A stretch of 11,774 bases of DNA from an uncultured Shinella sp. (lineage in GTDB: Bacteria > Pseudomonadota > Alphaproteobacteria > Rhizobiales > Rhizobiaceae). Below, one piece after another: positions 8,063 to 11,774 of this stretch; position 1 is the first letter of the stretch, and each line of letters opens with the position of its first letter. The position numbers were made by a program, and so were the translations under genes. The notes below the pieces were generated by a model. That model worked only from the letters and a program-made list of their open reading frames with translations, was not told the origin of the DNA and did not search any database. The stretch covers positions 1-11,774 of the forward strand of contig CAMLOC010000040.1 in the NCBI GenBank assembly GCA_946481465.1, written 5' to 3'.

Positions 8063-9865
8063 TTAGAGGTGCTGTTCGAGAGCGCGCATGTCCGCGTAGG
8101 CGGCCTGCTCCTTCTCGTAGTAGGCCGGCGAGGGGAAGTCCCACCAGCCGGTGGCGAACGGGCCGGCGGCATCGCGCGAGACGATCACCTCGACGAGGAC
8201 CGGGCCGCCGCAGCCGAGCGCCGCCTTCAGGCTGCTTTCAAGGTCCTCGTCCTTCTCGACCTTCCACGCCTGAAGGCCGAAGGCCTTGGCTGAGGCCGCG
8301 ATATCGGCCGAATAGGGCGCGCCGTTGCCGGCGTGATGGTTGAACTCGGAAGCGATGTGGCGGCCCATGAACTTGCGCTGCCCGCCGCGGATCGACATGT
8401 AGCCCTGGTTGTTCAGCACCAGGAACACGACGTTGATGCCGTTCATGACCGCCGTGCCCATTTCCGGCAGCGACATCATGAAGTCGCCGTCGCCGACGAT
8501 GGCCACGACCTGCCGATCCGGGCAAGCGAGCTTGGCGCCCATCGCCGCCGGCACCGCCCAGCCCATCGGCGAATAGGAGCCGGAGGTGAGATGCGTGCGC
8601 GGCTCGTAGACCGGGAAGCTCTGCTTGACGGAGCCCTGCGTGTTGCCCGAACCGACGACGACGATACCGTCGCGGTCCAGCACCTTGCGCAGTGCCATCA
8701 GCGGCCGCTGCGAGGTGAAGGGCGTCTCGCGGCTGTTTTCGCGCGGCTCGACCTGCGCGCGCCAGTCGGCCTTCGCCTTCTGCACGTCGGCAAGGAAGGT
8801 CTCGCGGCGAGCCTGCATCTTCTGTGCGTCCGCATCGGAGATGAGCGACAGGATCGCCTCCAGCGTCACCTTGGCGTCGGCGACGATGCCGACCTCCGTC
8901 TCGTAGTTCTTGCCGATCTCGCGCGGGTCGAGGTCGATATGGATCAGCTTGGCCGAGGGGATCGAGAAGGACACGCCCTTGGCATAGGAGGAGGCCGACC
9001 AGTCCGTGAAGCGGCAGCCGACCGAGACGACGACGTCGGCGGAAGCGGTGATCTTGTTGCCGCAGGTCGTGCCCGTCTGGCCGACCGCGCCGATGAACAA
9101 CGCGTGATCCTCGGAGATCGCACCCTTGCCGTTCCAGGTGATGGAGACGGCGGCGCCGAGCTTTTCGGCAAGGCGCGTCAGCTCGGCCGAGGCGTTCGCC
9201 GTGATCGCGCCGCCGCCGGCGACGATGACCGGACGTTCGGCGGCAAGAAGCACCTTCAGCGCCGCCTCGACGGCTTTGGGATCGGGATAGGCCACGCCGA
9301 CCGGCAGGCGCTTGCCGAGCGGATGGATGGTGACATCCGCCGCCTCGACCTGGACGTCCATCGGGACCTCGACATGGACCGGACCCGGCCGGCCCGTCAT
9401 GAGTTCGCTGAAGGCGCGGTGCATGATGCTTGGGAGGACCTGCACCGAATTGGCCTGCCAGGCGCGCTTCGTCACCTGTTCGGTGATGCGCGGGAAGGCA
9501 TTGTCCTGCTGGCGCTCCAGTTCCTGCATCGTGCCGTGGCCGTGCATGTAGGTCTGGGGCGAGCCGGAGACGTAGAAGAGGGAGGTGGAATCGCAATAGG
9601 CGGTCGCAAGGCCGATGATGGTGTTGGCCGCGCCGGGACCGACCGAGGTGGAGCAGGCCATCGGCTTGCCGCAGGCGCGATAATAGCCGTCCGCCATGTG
9701 GACCGCGCTCTGCTCGTGCATCACCTGGATGAAGGGGATTTCAGAACCTTCCTGCAGGAAGGCATCGAACAGCGACCAGATGCCGTGGCCCGGCACGCCC
9801 GCCACATATTCGACGCCGTATTCCTTCAACGCTTTCGCGACGACTTGGCCACCTGTCAGTTTCAT
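8063..9865 (-). CDS. ThDP-dependent enzyme of the acetolactate synthase-like superfamily, substrate unassigned
   Basis: Large thiamine-diphosphate enzyme, 600 residues, with the three-domain pattern of this superfamily: an N-terminal pyrimidine-binding domain with the cofactor-activating Glu51 (VMHEQSAVHMADGY), a central domain (about 195-345; VIVAGGGA, LIHIDLDP) and a C-terminal diphosphate-binding domain with GDG at 458-460 and NN at 485-486. Because Glu51 is present it is not glyoxylate-carboligase-like, and the region around GDG does not match Xsc, IolD or anabolic acetolactate synthase as I know them. It ends in an unusual aromatic tail (GWWDFPSPAYYEKEQ, about 573-587). The likely chemistry is decarboxylation or carboligation of a 2-oxo compound; the substrate is unknown. 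The frame is open upstream to 10156, but ATG 9865 is chosen for its AGAGGG 8 nt upstream and because homologous sequence begins at KLTGGQVVAKAL. It is the first gene of the presumed operon. Confidence 0.9.
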   Translation of the reverse strand: MKLTGGQVVAKALKEYGVEYVAGVPGHGIWSLFDAFLQEGSEIPFIQVMHEQSAVHMADGYYRACGKPMACSTSVGPGAANTIIGLATAYCDSTSLFYVSGSPQTYMHGHGTMQELERQQDNAFPRITEQVTKRAWQANSVQVLPSIMHRAFSELMTGRPGPVHVEVPMDVQVEAADVTIHPLGKRLPVGVAYPDPKAVEAALKVLLAAERPVIVAGGGAITANASAELTRLAEKLGAAVSITWNGKGAISEDHALFIGAVGQTGTTCGNKITASADVVVSVGCRFTDWSASSYAKGVSFSIPSAKLIHIDLDPREIGKNYETEVGIVADAKVTLEAILSLISDADAQKMQARRETFLADVQKAKADWRAQVEPRENSRETPFTSQRPLMALRKVLDRDGIVVVGSGNTQGSVKQSFPVYEPRTHLTSGSYSPMGWAVPAAMGAKLACPDRQVVAIVGDGDFMMSLPEMGTAVMNGINVVFLVLNNQGYMSIRGGQRKFMGRHIASEFNHHAGNGAPYSADIAASAKAFGLQAWKVEKDEDLESSLKAALGCGGPVLVEVIVSRDAAGPFATGWWDFPSPAYYEKEQAAYADMRALEQHL

Positions 9866-9873
9866 GTGATCGA

Positions 9874-9879
9874 CCCTCT
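9874..9879 (-). promoter_or_regulatory. Ribosome binding site fixing the ThDP gene start
   Basis: AGAGGG on the minus strand, 8 nt upstream of ATG 9865. It decides this start over several in-frame upstream ATGs that would add up to 97 low-complexity residues. Confidence 0.7.
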
Positions 9880-9902
9880 GAACTATCGTTGTCTTCCGAG
9901 CG

Positions 9903-9919
9903 GGAAGGGGACGCCTTCC
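9903..9919 (-). other. Small hairpin in the presumed 5' leader of the ThDP gene
   Basis: Perfect 6-bp arms GGAAGG (9903-9908) and CCTTCC (9914-9919) with a 5-base loop, about 38 nt upstream of ATG 9865. It may stabilise the leader; no riboswitch architecture can be recognised around it. Confidence 0.3.
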
Positions 9920-9931
9920 AGCGATGGGCTT

Positions 9932-9961
9932 ATTCTTCGGCCGGGCTGGGCCTGCCTGCAA
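9932..9961 (-). promoter_or_regulatory. Weak candidate sigma-70-type promoter for the minus-strand operon
   Basis: TTGCAG (9961-9956) and AAGAAT (9937-9932) are spaced by 18 bp on the minus strand, matching the consensus at 3 and 4 of 6 positions. Transcription from here would give a leader of about 60 nt that includes the 9903-9919 hairpin. The match is poor and alphaproteobacterial promoters are degenerate, so this is only a guess. Confidence 0.22.
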
Positions 9962-9990
9962 GTTCGCAGCCATCGAAACACTGACGCGAG

Positions 9991-10021
9991 ATGACGCACA
10001 CCCAAAGCAGTTCTGCGTCAT
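9991..10021. promoter_or_regulatory. Inverted repeat, candidate operator 1
   Basis: Perfect 8-bp arms ATGACGCA (9991-9998) and TGCGTCAT (10014-10021) separated by 15 bp. A further TGACGC lies at 9982-9987. It sits upstream of the weak operon promoter candidate, a position suited to an activator site. The binding protein is not known; the neighbouring XRE regulator is the natural candidate. Confidence 0.45.
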
Positions 10022-10136
10022 AGTTTCCCCCCGCATCCGCCGCATCGGCGCCGACCCGGCCAATTCGCGGCGGCCCGGAAGCATCCCGGCGGGGAATGGC
10101 AATCGATCCGGAAGAGCAGCACCCTTCGCAAAGTGA

Positions 10137-10159
10137 CGCGTGAATCGCGTCGTCACGCG
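10137..10159. promoter_or_regulatory. Inverted repeat, candidate operator 2, next to an AT-rich island
   Basis: Perfect 7-bp arms CGCGTGA (10137-10143) and TCACGCG (10153-10159) separated by 9 bp. An overlapping pair GTGACG (10133-10138) and CGTCAC (10151-10156) gives a second, offset symmetry. It directly abuts the A/T-only stretch AATAAATTAATT (10160-10171), which probably belongs to the promoter of the plus-strand gene. The symmetry and size fit a dimeric helix-turn-helix regulator. Confidence 0.45.
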
Positions 10160-10230
10160 AATAAATTAATTCCGGCGCGCACTTCTTTCGCCGCATGCGC
10201 TATGGCTTTGTCGGGACACGGACACACAGA

Positions 10231-10235
10231 AGAGG
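10231..10235 (+). promoter_or_regulatory. Ribosome binding site that decides a GTG start
   Basis: AGAGG 7 nt upstream of GTG 10243. No comparable site precedes the upstream in-frame ATG at 10195, so the shorter GTG-initiated product is preferred. Confidence 0.7.
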
Positions 10236-10242
10236 CATCGCC

Positions 10243-10932
10243 GTGCAGAACCTGAGCAGAGACCTGGCTTTCGCAGACGACTTCATTTCGGCAAAGCTGG
10301 TCGAGAACGTGGTCGATTATGACGTGGCGGATGCCGTCGTGGTCAATATCAGCCCCTCGCCGATGGTGACGGGCGACGAGCATCCCGCCATCGTGCCGGC
10401 ATGGAAATCCACCTGGCTGAAGGGCGGGCGCATCCGCTCGGCCGAGCGGGCGGCGATCATCAAGGTGGTCAACCCGACCAATCTCGGCGGCTGCATGTTC
10501 CGCGGCTGGGACTGGCTGGGCAACCGCATCCGCAGCTTTCCGCGCGACACGCCGCTCTATATCTCGGCGCAGGACGAGATCGGCACCGTCACGCTCGATC
10601 CGCGCGTCTTCACCAACGAGCGCGCGACCGCCGAAGCGCCGCAGGTCTTCACGCTGAAGCTCAATCTCTGGTGGTCGCCGGGCGATACCGACTGCTTCAT
10701 CCACAACGAGCACCCGTTCCTGGAAACGCACACGCAGATCCACGGGCTCGGCCGCATGCAGAAGTTCAAGGCGCGCGACGCCGCCACGCTCTACGAGGAC
10801 GTGGTGATGCCGATCGGCTATTCGCACGATCCCTTCTGCCGGGTGACCGGCGAGAACCAGTGGACCTATCCCTGGCACCGCTACTATGCGGACAGCGACA
10901 GCGTCTGGCTCGCCGTCGAACTTCACCCCTGA
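10243..10932 (+). CDS. Unrecognised His-rich protein, possibly cupin-like
   Basis: 229 residues from GTG 10243, chosen for its AGAGG site; an in-frame ATG at 10195 would add 16 residues but has no ribosome site. I do not recognise the family. There is no signal peptide or membrane segment, so it is probably cytoplasmic. It is rich in Trp, Tyr, Phe and His, typical of a folded enzyme-like protein. The middle has a His/Glu cluster HNEHPFLETHTQIHG (His154, His157, Glu161, His163, His167), and downstream comes PIGYSH (190-195), which fits the PxGxxH core of cupin motif 2; another His is in YPWHRYY (212). Metal binding on a cupin-type barrel is therefore plausible but not shown. It is divergent from the catabolic operon and shares its regulatory region, so it probably acts on the same substrate or inducer, for example as an isomerase, lyase or dioxygenase. 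The opposite-strand frame here is a shadow. Confidence 0.82.
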   Translation: MQNLSRDLAFADDFISAKLVENVVDYDVADAVVVNISPSPMVTGDEHPAIVPAWKSTWLKGGRIRSAERAAIIKVVNPTNLGGCMFRGWDWLGNRIRSFPRDTPLYISAQDEIGTVTLDPRVFTNERATAEAPQVFTLKLNLWWSPGDTDCFIHNEHPFLETHTQIHGLGRMQKFKARDAATLYEDVVMPIGYSHDPFCRVTGENQWTYPWHRYYADSDSVWLAVELHP

Positions 10933-10946
10933 CGCGGCGACGTCAG
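10929..10946. terminator. Short stem spanning both stop codons of the convergent pair
   Basis: CTGACG (10929-10934) and CGTCAG (10941-10946) form a perfect 6-bp stem with a 6-base loop, and the two TGA stop codons lie in its two arms. There is no T-tract on either side, so it can at best be a weak bidirectional end signal. Confidence 0.25.
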
Positions 10947-11767
10947 CTCATCTGGATCATGTCGGCGCCGTCGCCGAGATATTGCAGCGCCTCGCGCGGG
11001 ATGCTCGGGTCGTTGCGGTCCAGCACCGTCAGTTCCTTGAGATGCTCGCGGCGCAAGAGTCCCGGACCCCGGTAGTGCAGCGCGACCTTCGTGGAATAGG
11101 GCTGGCGGAAGACGGTCGCGGCGATGCCGCTGGAAATACCGAACATGAAGCGCTTGGCGTTGCGCTTGACCTGCGCATAGACGCCGAAGGTCATCTCGTT
11201 CGACTGGATGCCCTCGAAATCCGCCGTGAAGAGGCGGTCGGCGACGGGGAAGCAGAAGCCGTAATATTTGAAGACATATTCCGTCTTCTTCGGGTCGTCG
11301 AAGCTCGGGAACCGTTCGACATAATAGTGCTGCAGGAATTCCCGGTTACGGTAGATGCAGAAGGCCGACCGCAGCACGAAACCCTTGTAGATCGAGGAGA
11401 ACTGGTAGCGGTCGTAGACCCCGACGATGTCGTTGTGATCGGCATTGTTCTCGACGATCATGTCCGAGACGAAGCGCGAGAATTCCGGCAACTGGCGGGC
11501 GGTCGCCATCGCGTGGAAGAAGTTGCCCTCCACCAGCGTGCGGAATTCCTCCGGATCGGCAAAGAGCATCGTAACGCTGAGGCCGAAATAGTTGGCGATG
11601 ATCCTCAGATTGGCGGGCGACGGCACATGGGCGCCCGACAGGTACTTGTTGAACTGCTGACGGTTGACATTGATCTTGCGGCAGACGGCCGCGACCGAGC
11701 CGTGCTGCTCGCAGAGCGTCCGGAGGTTTGCCGCCAATGCGGCCCCGTCTCTTCCCAGTTGATCCAT
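10943..11767 (-). CDS. XRE-family transcriptional regulator with an unrecognised C-terminal domain
   Basis: DNA-binding regulator of 274 residues from ATG 11767 (GTG 11773, two codons upstream, is also possible; the ribosome site is outside the window, so the start is open). Residues 11-66 form a Cro/C1-type helix-turn-helix (LRTLCEQHGSVAAVCRKI, then VNRQQFNKYLSG as recognition region, then PSPANLRIIANYFGLS). About 200 residues follow that are rich in aromatics and alternating beta-like segments (for example YKGFVLRSAFCIYR and EYVFKYYGFCF), which I do not recognise; a ligand-sensing role is inferred. No Ser/Lys protease pair of the LexA type and no cupin motif is evident. It is convergent with the His-rich gene, stops 10 bp apart, and lies in the same orientation as the operon. 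It is the only regulator visible and so the best candidate to act on the inverted repeats in the divergent region. Confidence 0.88.
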   Translation of the reverse strand: MDQLGRDGAALAANLRTLCEQHGSVAAVCRKINVNRQQFNKYLSGAHVPSPANLRIIANYFGLSVTMLFADPEEFRTLVEGNFFHAMATARQLPEFSRFVSDMIVENNADHNDIVGVYDRYQFSSIYKGFVLRSAFCIYRNREFLQHYYVERFPSFDDPKKTEYVFKYYGFCFPVADRLFTADFEGIQSNEMTFGVYAQVKRNAKRFMFGISSGIAATVFRQPYSTKVALHYRGPGLLRREHLKELTVLDRNDPSIPREALQYLGDGADMIQMS

Positions 11768-11774
11768 TCTCACC

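Larger units (their letters stand above)
9866..10242. promoter_or_regulatory. Divergent intergenic regulatory region
   Basis: 377 bp without a convincing gene, between the divergent ThDP-led operon (minus) and the His-rich protein gene (plus). It contains two perfect inverted repeats, a 12-base A/T-only island at 10160-10171 (the only such run in this region), four copies of TGACGC in either orientation (9982, 9992, 10015 and 10134) and a small leader hairpin (9903-9919). Open frames that cross it are extensions of the flanking genes and lack protein-like sequence. It should hold both promoters and the binding sites of the local regulator. Confidence 0.7.

Noticed and set aside
6655..9865. 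Sulfonate (DHPS/sulfolactate) degradation pathway based on the HpsN-like enzyme and a ThDP enzyme
   Set aside because: No sulfolactate or sulfopyruvate genes, no TRAP sulfonate transporter, and the ThDP enzyme does not carry Xsc-like motifs; the importer is sugar-type.
8333..9994. 553-codon open frame on the plus strand opposite the ThDP gene
   Set aside because: Same mirror-frame effect; no recognisable domain, no ribosome site, and full overlap with a gene with intact ThDP motifs.
9866..10156. 97-codon N-terminal extension of the ThDP gene
   Set aside because: No family resemblance and it would use up the divergent promoter region. AGAGGG in front of ATG 9865 fixes the shorter start.
10153..10926. 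257-codon minus-strand frame opposite the His-rich gene
   Set aside because: Translation is Arg/Val/Asp-rich shadow-like, while the plus-strand product is rich in Trp, Tyr and His motifs and has a proper ribosome site.

Overview
The window reads as a piece of a high-GC alphaproteobacterial genome, most likely Hyphomicrobiales/Rhizobiaceae (Rhizobium, Agrobacterium, Sinorhizobium or Shinella type). That assignment is inferred from the strong G/C third-position bias, the style of the proteins and the gene content (a sugar ABC importer with dedicated oxidoreductases). No RNA gene, IS element, phage gene or CRISPR array was seen, and composition looks even throughout.

Layout. About 9.9 kb on the minus strand looks like one catabolic operon, read from high to low coordinates: a ThDP-dependent enzyme (9865-8063), a histidinol-dehydrogenase-family enzyme (7968-6655), a periplasmic sugar-type binding protein (6594-5347), two inner-membrane permeases (5279-4386 and 4393-3518), the ABC ATPase (3513-2413), and two different GMC flavoprotein oxidoreductases (2402-900 and 900-1, the second cut by the window edge). 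Permease to permease overlaps by 8 bp, permease to ATPase has a 4-bp gap, ATPase to GMC has a 10-bp gap, and GMC to GMC overlaps as TGATG. Two of the wider gaps carry strong GC hairpins without T-tracts (8035-8054 and 5308-5331); these are more likely mRNA-processing or stability elements than terminators.

A 377-bp divergent intergenic region (9866-10242) separates the operon from a plus-strand gene for an unrecognised 229-residue, His-rich, possibly cupin-like protein (10243-10932). The region holds two perfect inverted repeats and a 12-base A/T-only island, so it is the obvious place for operators. Convergent with that gene, 10 bp away, is an XRE-family regulator with a large C-terminal domain I do not recognise (10943-11767). 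It is the natural candidate for local control.

How the genes may work together (inference): the importer brings in a sugar, polyol or related hydroxylated compound; the GMC enzymes and the HisD paralogue oxidise alcohol groups; the ThDP enzyme cleaves or condenses a 2-oxo intermediate. The substrate cannot be read from the sequence. The HisD protein sits in no histidine context and resembles the HpsN-like paralogues, so it should not be taken as biosynthetic HisD. The combination of ThDP enzyme, HisD paralogue, sugar ABC importer, two GMC oxidoreductases, His-rich protein and XRE regulator is the most interesting thing here, as a candidate uncharacterised catabolic pathway.
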